Shown: piece after piece, positions 1 to 5,711 of the stretch | Layout: every line of letters starts with the position of its first letter | Position numbering within the stretch: position 1 is the stretch's first letter | Source: Smithellaceae bacterium | GTDB taxonomy: Bacteria > Desulfobacterota > Syntrophia > Syntrophales > Smithellaceae | NCBI GenBank assembly: GCA_028704195.1 | Contig: JAQVLL010000069.1 | Coordinates: 1 to 8,335, forward strand | Length of the DNA: 8,335 nt | Direction: 5' to 3' | Notes under the pieces: generated by a model | What the model was told of the DNA's origin: nothing | The model's input: the letters and a program-made list of their open reading frames with translations, nothing else | The model's database searches: none | Made by a program: the position numbers and the translations under genes

Positions 1-594
1 TTTTCCGGTTTCCATCACAGTTGCTGTCGTGAGAACGCGGGAATATCCCTTGATGTTACCGCCCACCATGATGGATGCGCCGACTTCAGAAATCACGCCG
101 CCGAAACCTGCCATAACGGCCGCCAGGAGCGGTAGTTTCGCCTCTTTGACCAATACCCATACCATTTGAAGCCGGGTTGCTCCCAGAGCGAGAATCTGCA
201 GACGCAGATTCGGAGGCAGATTTTGAATAGAGGCCAGGGATATTCCCATGACAATCGGTGTGGCGATAATGGCCTGCGCAATGATCATGGCATAAGGGGT
301 ATAGAGGATTTCCAGAAATCCCAGAGGCCCGCTGCGCCAGATCATAATCGTCACAAATAGCCCCACAACAACCGGCGGCAACCCCATTCCTGTATTTATT
401 AAACTGATCACCACCCTTTTTCCGGGAAAGTTGGTCAAAGCAACGGTCGTTCCTGTTGAAACGCCGAAAAAGAGGCTGATAAATGTGGCTGTCCCCGATA
501 TTTTCAGAGACAGCCACGTAATACCCATGACTTCCGGATCAAAACTGACGATCAACTCGAAAGCTTTTATGATCCCCTGTACAATTAATTCCAT
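1..594 (-). CDS. tupB: Tungstate ABC transporter permease TupB (3' end beyond window)
   Basis: Inner-membrane permease of a tungstate importer; it would receive oxyanion from TupA and be powered by a TupC ATPase. I read an open frame from ATG at 594 for 198 codons to the window edge with no stop; TupB proteins are usually around 230 residues, so about 30 C-terminal residues are missing. Several hydrophobic segments are visible (around residues 30-50, 60-85, 97-120 and 150-175). A permease EAA-type loop follows the pattern LALGATRLQ...VKEAKLPLL, then GFGGVISEVGASIMVGGN, typical of TupB and WtpB/ModB-like permeases. The stretch NTGMGLPPVVVGL is also characteristic of TupB. A GAGGG at 608-612, about 13 bases upstream of ATG, is a plausible but loosely spaced ribosome binding site. 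It follows tupA after a 94-base gap that contains a small stem-loop. Tungstate rather than molybdate is inferred mainly from the TupA neighbour. Confidence 0.9.
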   Translation of the reverse strand, partial: MELIVQGIIKAFELIVSFDPEVMGITWLSLKISGTATFISLFFGVSTGTTVALTNFPGKRVVISLINTGMGLPPVVVGLFVTIMIWRSGPLGFLEILYTPYAMIIAQAIIATPIVMGISLASIQNLPPNLRLQILALGATRLQMVWVLVKEAKLPLLAAVMAGFGGVISEVGASIMVGGNIKGYSRVLTTATVMETGK

Positions 595-651
595 TGAAAG
601 ATATTTTCCCTCATTTGTTCTTCTTCAAAGATTAGGGGAAACGTTCCTTCT

Positions 652-677
652 GAATCAGGGACGGTGGTGACTGATTC
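652..677 (-). promoter_or_regulatory. Intercistronic stem-loop between tupA and tupB
   Basis: Between the tupA stop and the tupB start the minus strand reads GAATCAG, 12 bases, then CTGATTC: a perfect 7-bp inverted repeat (652-658 and 671-677). No T-run follows, so it is unlikely to be a full terminator. In binding-protein transporters such a hairpin often protects the upstream mRNA, so that the abundant binding protein is made in excess of the membrane component. Here that role is inferred from position only. Confidence 0.35.
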
Positions 678-688
678 CTTACGTGAAC

Positions 689-1555
689 CTATTTCCCTAA
701 ATCTTCAACTTTTTTCCCCGCATCCGGGAAGAACAGGGGGGAACCATATTTATCAACACCGAAGGTTTTGATAATATCCTGAGTCTCTTTAGAAACCATA
801 AAATCGGAAAAAGCTTTGGCGCCCTGCGCGTTGACTTTTGGCCATTTAGCGCTGTTGACTTCAATAACATGATAAATATTGAGCAGCGCGGCATCGCCTT
901 CATTGAGAATTTCCAGCGCCAGATTCTTTTTGGTTGCCAGGTAGGTGCCCCGGTCCGTCAGAGTATAACCTTTCTTCTCCGAAGAGACATTTAACGTATG
1001 TCCCATGCCCGCACCGGTTTCCTGATACCATTTCTGTCCCGCGGGCGTAATGGCTGCCTTTTTCCACAACGTTTTCTCCTTGGCATGCGTTCCTGAATTG
1101 TCACCGCGTGAAACAAATAATGCATTGGCATTGGCAATCAGTTTCAGAGCTTCTGCTGATGATTTCGCACCTTTAATTTTTGCGGGATCGTCTGCCGGTC
1201 CGACAATAACGAAATCATTGTGCATCACCAGGCGGCGGTTTACCCCATACCCTTCTTCAATAAACTTTTTCTCAGCCGCCGGTGAATGAACCAGCAATAC
1301 ATCGGCTTCGCCTTTTTCTCCCATCTTCATCGCCTGTCCGGAACCTACGGCAATCGTTTTAACGAAATACCCCGTTTTCTTTTCAAGAATAGGAACTAAT
1401 TTATCAAGAAGCCCTGAATCCTGTGTGCTGGTTGTTGTAGCCAGAATGATATTCTTTTGATTGGGTGCCGCAAAAACATTTGCCGCTCCCATTACAATAA
1501 GCGCTCCCACAATCAATAATGTGATCGTCCATTTGTTGTTATTAAATAATCTCAT
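689..1555 (-). CDS. tupA: Tungstate-binding periplasmic protein TupA
   Basis: Periplasmic solute-binding protein that captures tungstate and hands it to TupB. The 288-residue product has a Sec signal peptide (about residues 1-29: basic start, hydrophobic core 11-25, cleavage after NVFA). There is no cysteine, so it is a soluble periplasmic protein rather than a lipoprotein. Mature-protein hallmarks are ATTTSTQDSGLL (39-50), where the TTTS stretch forms part of the oxyanion pocket in TupA proteins; VGSGQAMKMGEKGEADVLLVHSP (70-92); RRLVMHNDFVIVGP (107-120); and SRGDNSGTH (149-157). These fit the TupA branch of the PBP-like family better than ModA. I chose ATG at 1555 because AAAGGAG (1564-1570) lies 8 bases upstream; an in-frame GTG at 1564 would overlap that site and only adds MES. 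The gene follows the regulator by 45 bases with no terminator, so the two are probably co-transcribed. Confidence 0.95.
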   Translation of the reverse strand: MRLFNNNKWTITLLIVGALIVMGAANVFAAPNQKNIILATTTSTQDSGLLDKLVPILEKKTGYFVKTIAVGSGQAMKMGEKGEADVLLVHSPAAEKKFIEEGYGVNRRLVMHNDFVIVGPADDPAKIKGAKSSAEALKLIANANALFVSRGDNSGTHAKEKTLWKKAAITPAGQKWYQETGAGMGHTLNVSSEKKGYTLTDRGTYLATKKNLALEILNEGDAALLNIYHVIEVNSAKWPKVNAQGAKAFSDFMVSKETQDIIKTFGVDKYGSPLFFPDAGKKVEDLGK

Positions 1556-1563
1556 ACTTTCCA

Positions 1564-1570
1564 CTCCTTT
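1564..1570 (-). promoter_or_regulatory. Ribosome binding site deciding the tupA start
   Basis: The minus strand reads AAAGGAG, then 8 bases, then ATG at 1555. The competing GTG start at 1564 begins at the last base of this site, which leaves it no usable spacing. The ATG is therefore preferred. Confidence 0.7.
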
Positions 1571-1600
1571 CTTTTTATTGTTTTTTTATAGGTGATTTCT

Positions 1601-2512
1601 CTAGGAATAAAGAATTTTGCCTGAATGTGTAAAATTGTAATTTCCTATTTTTTCAACACGGTTTTTGAATTTTTCTGACTGCAGCGTTTCGATGAAAGCC
1701 TGAAGTGCCGGCTGAAAAAACGTATTTTTTTCAAGAATCATGTCAAAACGTTCATCGGCCAGCGGGTGAAAATCCAGATCCAGGATTCTGGCCACGGCGG
1801 CTGATGCAATTCCCACGTCAGCCTCTGACGAAATCAAAGACAGCCCGACTTCTAAATGTGTATACACTTCTGTTTCATAACCTGAAATATCGTTGCAGGG
1901 GATGCCTCTTTCTTTCAGTTCCTGATCCAGCATAACCCGAATGCCCGATCCCTTCTGACGGTTCACGAAGCGTATGTCTTTATTTGTCAGGCTGTTCCAG
2001 TCTTTAAAGATTTTCGATTTCGATTTTGCAACCAGAAACCCGATTTGACGATAGAAAAGATTGACGACCACCGGAGCTTGATTCGGGCAGTATTGTTTTA
2101 AATATGGGATATTATAATCTCCCGAAGCAGCATCATAAAGGTGGGAAAATGCAATATCGATTAGCCCCGTATTCAGAGCTTCCAGACCGTTGACGCTTCC
2201 GGTATTGGACGAAAATATAGTAAATGTCGGGTAATCCTTTTTGATGGCCGTCAGCAGCATGTCCAGAACCGGATCGTTACTGCCGGCCGCCAAAAGAGTG
2301 CCTTCGATAGAGTCTATCTTTTCCCTGGCCTGCTTAAGAGAATCCTTCGCGCTGTTTTGAATCCACTCGTCAATCAGACAAACAGGGAAAATCCATTTCC
2401 CGGTTACACGGGTGCAAGGAATTTTCCCAGCTTTAATGAGAAGATAGACCTGTTTTTCATGAATATCCAGATACTTTGCAACTTCTTTGGTGTTGAGCAT
2501 CTCTTTTGACAT
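1601..2512 (-). CDS. One-component regulator: excisionase-type HTH plus PBP-like ligand domain
   Basis: A 303-residue cytoplasmic transcription factor, probably sensing tungstate or molybdate and controlling the tup genes. Residues 5-52 form an excisionase/MerR-like helix-turn-helix (LNTKEVAKYLDIHEKQVYLL, then GKIPCTRVTGKWIFP and IDEWI), the HTH_17 pattern. After a linker, residues about 73-285 match the PBP_like domain: GSNDPVLDMLL (77-87), NTGSVNGLEAL (103-113), FVNRQKGSGIRVMLD (182-196), GYETEVYTHLEVGLS and EADVGIASAAVARILDLDF. This domain is related to periplasmic oxyanion-binding proteins, but the protein has no signal peptide. I chose ATG at 2512 because GGAGG sits just upstream; a longer in-frame version needs a TTG at 2566. 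It is the first gene of the regulator-tupA-tupB unit, so autoregulation is likely. It is not the TunR type, which I recall as having a recombinase-like DNA-binding domain. The ligand is inferred from context. Confidence 0.85.
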   Translation of the reverse strand: MSKEMLNTKEVAKYLDIHEKQVYLLIKAGKIPCTRVTGKWIFPVCLIDEWIQNSAKDSLKQAREKIDSIEGTLLAAGSNDPVLDMLLTAIKKDYPTFTIFSSNTGSVNGLEALNTGLIDIAFSHLYDAASGDYNIPYLKQYCPNQAPVVVNLFYRQIGFLVAKSKSKIFKDWNSLTNKDIRFVNRQKGSGIRVMLDQELKERGIPCNDISGYETEVYTHLEVGLSLISSEADVGIASAAVARILDLDFHPLADERFDMILEKNTFFQPALQAFIETLQSEKFKNRVEKIGNYNFTHSGKILYS

Positions 2513-2516
2513 GCGG

Positions 2517-2521
2517 CCTCC
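2517..2521 (-). promoter_or_regulatory. Ribosome binding site deciding the regulator start
   Basis: GGAGG on the minus strand is followed by CCGC and then ATG at 2512. Spacing is short (4 bases) but the match is strong. It favours the 303-residue product over the TTG start at 2566 and over the internal ATG at 2500. Confidence 0.6.
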
Positions 2522-2539
2522 ATCATCAATATTTGCTCC

Positions 2540-2566
2540 ATTAAAACATTTTTGTAAATTTATCAA
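2540..2566 (-). promoter_or_regulatory. Candidate promoter of the regulator-tupA-tupB operon
   Basis: On the minus strand TTGATA (2566-2561, 5/6 to the -35 consensus) is followed after 15 bases by TTTAAT (2545-2540, 5/6 to the -10 consensus). A TG one base upstream of the -10 (2548-2547) makes it an extended -10, which can tolerate the short spacer. Transcription would begin near 2533, giving a leader of about 20 bases. One copy of the repeated 9-mer falls in the spacer. The region is AT-rich, so chance matches are possible. Confidence 0.35.
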
Positions 2567-2626
2567 TAATTCATTACATATTATTACCTATTCTTACAAA
2601 ATATCTTTATTTTTCTGTTTACAAAA
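2550..2626. repeat. Repeated 9-mer TTTACAAAA in the divergent control region
   Basis: TTTTGTAAA at 2550-2558 and its exact reverse complement TTTACAAAA at 2618-2626 flank the middle of the divergent region. An 8-base copy, TTACAAAA, lies at 2594-2601. The outer copies fall within the candidate leftward promoter and on the -35 of the candidate rightward promoter. This arrangement would suit a regulator acting on both, but the motif is AT-rich and another copy occurs at 4101-4109, past the porin stop. Confidence 0.4.
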
Positions 2627-2646
2627 CCATCAATTTGGGTTATAAA
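2618..2646 (+). promoter_or_regulatory. Candidate sigma-70 promoter of the porin gene
   Basis: TTTACA (2618-2623, 5/6) and TATAAA (2641-2646, 5/6) are separated by the ideal 17 bases. Transcription would start near 2653, giving a leader of about 100 bases that contains both inverted repeats described below. Confidence 0.5.
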
Positions 2647-2659
2647 GCCGTGTTTAAAA

Positions 2660-2689
2660 TTGCAGTCTAATGAAAATATCAGACTGCAA
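2660..2689 (+). promoter_or_regulatory. 9-bp perfect inverted repeat in the porin leader
   Basis: TTGCAGTCT (2660-2668), a 12-base spacer, then AGACTGCAA (2681-2689). It begins just past the predicted start site of the porin transcript. It could be a dimeric operator placed as a roadblock, or an mRNA hairpin that stabilises the leader. No T-run follows, so it is not a simple terminator. Confidence 0.5.
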
Positions 2690-2713
2690 ACCGGTAATAA
2701 AGAATAAATTACA

Positions 2714-2747
2714 TACCTGTTTTCAGGTAAATAAGTCTGTATTCAGG
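2714..2747 (+). promoter_or_regulatory. Small hairpin and near-repeat reaching the porin ribosome binding site
   Basis: TACCTG, TTTT, CAGGTA (2714-2729) is a 6-bp stem with a 4-base loop. CTGTTTTCAGG (2717-2727) recurs exactly 20 bases later as CTGTATTCAGG (2737-2747), the second copy running into the AGGAGG ribosome binding site (2745-2750). The 20-base phase suits protein binding on one DNA face; alternatively it is a translational control element. Confidence 0.35.
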
Positions 2748-2755
2748 AGGAAAAC

Positions 2756-4093
2756 ATGAAGAGATTTTGGTTAGTTTTGCTGTCGCTGGGGTTGATTGCA
2801 GCCTTCAGCACGCAAGCGATGGCCGTTGATTTAAAGTTCAGCGGCGAATTTTACGCGGCGGGAATGTATGTGGACAAGACAACCTTAGGCAGGGATATTG
2901 GTCCTAGCACCGCTTTTTATTACCAGGGATTAAGACTCAAAACAGAGTTTAGCGTAGCACCGGGTCTGACCCTTATCACGCGCTTCGACGCCATGGAGAG
3001 GTCCTGGGGCGCTTCGAGAACCGCACCGGACATTGTTCGCGCTGCTGATTCTTACGGAACAATCGCGGAAAATGAAAACATCGCATTTGACTGGGCTTAC
3101 GTCAACTATAAATCACCCATCGGTGTATTCGATGTGGGTCTTATGAATTATGGTAGCACAGGCACGATTTTCGGCAACAACAGTCAGCCTGAAGGAAGAA
3201 TCAAATATACTTACACCTATGGGCCGTTTCTGGTTTCCCCTGCAATTTCGAAAGTGAGAGAAAGAAGTTATCTGTACAATAACCTCGGTGCCACTCAAGC
3301 CGACAGGGATAATGATGTCTATCACCTCCTGGGCGAATACAGATGGCAAGACGGCAAGGCAGGCTTGAATGTCAATTACTATCGCCAGGCGGCCAACCGC
3401 GCCGCCCTCGGTCCTTCTTTTACGAGGAATTATTTCCTCTTCACACCGTACGTGATCGCCAAAATCGGCCCGGTGGCCCTGCAGGGAGAACTCAATTATG
3501 CGACAGGCAGGGACAATTATGAATTCCCGGCTGATGACAGAGAGGATAGGGACATCCGCAGCATCAGCGGCTGGGTTGACGCAACGGCTGATTTCAAAAA
3601 GGTTTACGTGGGCGGCAGCATTGCCTATGTGTCGGGCGACGACCCTGACAGCAATAGAATAGAAGGTGGTCTTCTCAATGGCGGACGCGACTGGAATCCC
3701 TGCCTGATCATGTTTAACTATTATGATCGGGGAAAGTGGATCGGTAATCTCAACGGTTGGGACGGCACCACCGACAGCGGCCAAATGGCAAATGCCTGGT
3801 TCTTCCAGGTACGCGGCGGGATCAGACCGATTGAGAAACTGGATATCATGGCGTCTGTTTCTTATGCACGCGCTGAGAAAACCCTCAGACCTGCCGGTAC
3901 TTTCACCTGGGAAGGCAGAGACTACGGCTGGGAAGTGGACTTGGTCGGATCCTACAAGATCACCAACAACCTGTCCTACATGCTGGGCGCGGGTTACCTC
4001 TTCACCGGTGACTGGTACAGCGGAACGACGGCAACCGGTCAGGATGTGCAGAACAATTTAATGGTCATCAACAAGTTGTCTCTGACCTTCTAA
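2756..4093 (+). CDS. Outer-membrane beta-barrel porin-like protein
   Basis: A 445-residue outer-membrane protein, probably a general or anion porin. It has a clear signal peptide (residues 1-23, basic MKR, hydrophobic core, cleavage after QAMA). The rest alternates polar and aromatic residues in short strands, for example LKTEFSVAPGLTLITRFDAM, IAFDWAYVNYKSP, FDVGLMNYG, and near the C-terminus YGWEVDLVGSYKITNNLSYMLGAGYLFTG. It ends in LSLTF, the terminal phenylalanine that BAM recognises in barrel proteins. There is a single cysteine, in NPCLIMF. AGGAGG lies 5 bases before the ATG, so translation should be efficient. It is divergent from the regulator-tup operon and followed by its own terminator, so it is monocistronic. 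Similar sequences in deltaproteobacteria are often annotated as porin or alginate-export-like; I cannot assign a substrate. A role in tungstate passage is only suggested by position. Confidence 0.8.
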   Translation: MKRFWLVLLSLGLIAAFSTQAMAVDLKFSGEFYAAGMYVDKTTLGRDIGPSTAFYYQGLRLKTEFSVAPGLTLITRFDAMERSWGASRTAPDIVRAADSYGTIAENENIAFDWAYVNYKSPIGVFDVGLMNYGSTGTIFGNNSQPEGRIKYTYTYGPFLVSPAISKVRERSYLYNNLGATQADRDNDVYHLLGEYRWQDGKAGLNVNYYRQAANRAALGPSFTRNYFLFTPYVIAKIGPVALQGELNYATGRDNYEFPADDREDRDIRSISGWVDATADFKKVYVGGSIAYVSGDDPDSNRIEGGLLNGGRDWNPCLIMFNYYDRGKWIGNLNGWDGTTDSGQMANAWFFQVRGGIRPIEKLDIMASVSYARAEKTLRPAGTFTWEGRDYGWEVDLVGSYKITNNLSYMLGAGYLFTGDWYSGTTATGQDVQNNLMVINKLSLTF

Positions 4094-4122
4094 TCGGTTA
4101 TTTACAAAAATTTTTATTCCTT

Positions 4123-4158
4123 AATCCCCGCGGTCGCAATGACCGCGGGGATTTTTAT
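4123..4158 (+). terminator. Strong intrinsic terminator after the porin gene
   Basis: A 13-bp perfect stem, AATCCCCGCGGTC (4123-4135) with GACCGCGGGGATT (4141-4153), has a 5-base loop GCAAT and leads directly into a T-run (4152-4156). The stem is strongly GC-rich against AT-rich flanks. It starts 30 bases after the porin stop. The reverse direction lacks a T-run, so it works mainly rightwards. Confidence 0.95.
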
Positions 4159-4257
4159 GTGCTTATATTTTACCCGGTCAAATGAAATAATGGATATAAA
4201 GTATCCGATAATGTATGCATCCCAGCAGTACCGAGTTAAATCAAATCGTGATATATT

Positions 4258-4271
4258 TAATGTTAACATTA
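4258..4271. promoter_or_regulatory. 14-bp palindromic operator candidate over the efflux -35
   Basis: TAATGTTAACATTA is its own reverse complement. It is followed by two tandem ATGTTAT units (4271-4284), so the hexamer ATGTTA occurs three times (4260, 4271, 4278). The candidate -35 box lies wholly inside the palindrome, so a bound dimer would block RNA polymerase. TetR- and MarR-type repressors commonly control exporters from such sites; which protein acts here is unknown. Confidence 0.5.
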
Positions 4272-4291
4272 TGTTATATGTTATATATAAT
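4263..4291 (+). promoter_or_regulatory. Candidate sigma-70 promoter of the efflux operon
   Basis: TTAACA (4263-4268, 5/6) and a perfect TATAAT (4286-4291) are 17 bases apart. AT-rich sequence upstream could act as an UP element. Predicted start is near 4298. This is the best promoter match in the window, and it sits correctly between a terminator and the first gene of a four-gene operon. Confidence 0.6.
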
Positions 4292-4433
4292 TCTGGCATA
4301 AGAATTGATAATAATCCGTAACAGAAAGCAAGCGGCAGGACAGTCTCCGATGAACCGGCCATGTTTATCTTTATTGAGTTTAAAACTTATGTTAAAAATC
4401 AAATTCATATTCGCACACGGATTCCGGATCATT

Positions 4434-5711
4434 ATGAAAAGAATCATATTCTACATCTTTTTAACATCAATGATTTTCACGCAAAATCTGTGGGCTGCCG
4501 ACACCATTCAAACAGGCGAGGTTCTTACTTTGCAGCAGTGTATCGACATTGCTTTGAAAAACCATCCCGCTATCCAGGCGGCGTCCGGTACGGTCAGGCA
4601 ATCCGAAAGCAGAATCGGCCAGGCCCGCTCCGGATATTTTCCACAGATTACCTTTAATTCCGGATATTCCCGTACAGGACCGCCTGACACCTCACTCAGA
4701 AGTGATCCGTATAACAACTATTCCAATACGCTGAACCTTAACCAGACCCTCTTTGATTTCGGGAAAACGTATACAAAGGTCCGCATACAAAGTTTGCAAA
4801 AGGAATCATCTGAAGCGGATCTGAAAGACATCATTGCTTCCGTTATTCTCGGTGTAAAAGAGTCTTATTATTCTTTTCTCAAAGCGAAAATGAGCGCGAC
4901 CGTTGCAGAGGAAACGATGAAGCAGTTCCAGCAACACTATGACGTAGCCCGCGCCTTTTTTGAAACAGGAAAGATTTCAAAAATCGACGTCACCAGCGCG
5001 GAAGTCAACCTCAGTAATGCCAACATCCAGTTTATTTCCGCTCAAAACGCCCTGCGGGTTGCTCTTGTGAAACTAAACCAGGCCATGGGCGTCGTATCCG
5101 CTCCTGAATATGATGTAAAAGATGAATTTGATGCTGAAAAGACGGAATTATCCTTTGAAGCAGCGCTTTTGCAGGCATATCAAAACCGTCCGGACGTCCT
5201 TTCCACCGCCCTGAAACGAGAAGCCCTGGAAAAGAATGTTACGCTAAACAAAATGGGATATTTGCCCACCCTCTCCGGAAATGCCGCTTACGGGTATTCA
5301 GGTGATGATACGTCCATTGATAGGTCATGGAATGTCGGCGTTGCTTTGACGTTCCCTCTTTTCACCGGACTTTCCACCAAGTATGCCGTTGATGAAGCCG
5401 CAGCCTCTCTGGAGGTTGCCGTGGCCAATGAAGAATCTCTCAAGCAGCTGGTTTGTCTTGAGGTACAGTCCGCGTGGCTCAACCGGAAGGAAGCACTCAA
5501 GCGCATTGAAGCCGGCAAAACCGTCGTGCGCCAGGCAGAAGAGACCCTTGAACTTGCCCGAGGAAGATACGCAACGGGCGTCGGCAGTTCCATTGAAATT
5601 ACGGACGCCCTGATCAAATACTACAATGCCCAAATGACATATATCACTGCTTTAACAGACTACAGCATTGCTCAGGCCAGTCTGGAAAAAGCCATTGGAG
5701 TGATCAAATGA
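4434..5711 (+). CDS. TolC-family outer-membrane efflux channel
   Basis: Outer-membrane channel protein of a tripartite exporter. From ATG at 4434 the product is 425 residues, typical of the OEP family. It has a signal peptide (MKR, hydrophobic core, cleavage near NLWA|AD at residue 21). Both halves of the TolC repeat are visible: LTLQQCIDIALKNHPAIQAASG then GYFPQITFNSGYS and LNLNQTLFDFGK in the first; LSFEAALLQAYQNRPDVLS, GYLPTLSGNAAYGYSG, VGVALTFPLFTG and the helix with AEETLELARGRYATGVGSSIEITDA in the second. The frame extends upstream to TTG 4305, but ATG 4434 puts the signal peptide at the N-terminus. Its ribosome binding site (CCGGA) is weak, and ATG 4350 has AGGA about 10 bases before it, so the start is not fully certain. 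The stop overlaps the adaptor start by ATGA, showing translational coupling. Confidence 0.9.
   Translation: MKRIIFYIFLTSMIFTQNLWAADTIQTGEVLTLQQCIDIALKNHPAIQAASGTVRQSESRIGQARSGYFPQITFNSGYSRTGPPDTSLRSDPYNNYSNTLNLNQTLFDFGKTYTKVRIQSLQKESSEADLKDIIASVILGVKESYYSFLKAKMSATVAEETMKQFQQHYDVARAFFETGKISKIDVTSAEVNLSNANIQFISAQNALRVALVKLNQAMGVVSAPEYDVKDEFDAEKTELSFEAALLQAYQNRPDVLSTALKREALEKNVTLNKMGYLPTLSGNAAYGYSGDDTSIDRSWNVGVALTFPLFTGLSTKYAVDEAAASLEVAVANEESLKQLVCLEVQSAWLNRKEALKRIEAGKTVVRQAEETLELARGRYATGVGSSIEITDALIKYYNAQMTYITALTDYSIAQASLEKAIGVIK

Larger units (their letters stand above)
4159..4433. other. AT-rich gene-free stretch before the efflux operon
   Basis: From the porin terminator to the channel gene I see no convincing gene. 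A short reading frame on the minus strand here lacks a recognisable protein pattern. The stretch contains a minor 5-bp inverted repeat (GGATA at 4192-4196, TATCC at 4202-4206), a 14-bp palindrome, heptamer tandem repeats, a good promoter, and then a leader of about 135 bases. In that leader the reading frame of the channel gene is open back to TTG at 4305, with in-frame ATGs at 4350 and 4389. Confidence 0.6.

Noticed and set aside
86..517. 143-codon minus-strand open frame
   Set aside because: It is out of frame with tupB, and its translation is low-complexity with many Gly, Arg and Ser; the tupB frame gives clear permease motifs across the same bases.
1556..1600. Possible terminator between the regulator and tupA
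   Set aside because: The gap has A-runs on the minus strand but no stem-loop, so read-through into tupA is the simpler reading.
3113..3784. 223-codon open frame on the minus strand
   Set aside because: It lies wholly inside the porin gene on the opposite strand, has no recognisable domain, and the porin frame has a signal peptide, ribosome binding site and terminal Phe.
4271..4291. Possible ModE-like box in the TATATA-rich stretch
   Set aside because: The ModE site is an inverted repeat with conserved ends (roughly TCGnTATATA); here there is only AT-rich tandem repetition next to an efflux operon, with no molybdate genes following.
4294..4309. Sigma-54-like site TGGCATAAGAATTGAT
   Set aside because: The -24 GG and the spacing fit, but the essential -12 GC is GA, and a much better sigma-70 promoter lies just upstream. 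No enhancer-type regulator is visible.
4114..4362. 82-codon minus-strand open frame in the gap before the efflux operon
   Set aside because: It runs through the porin terminator hairpin and the promoter/palindrome region, with no convincing ribosome binding site or family pattern.
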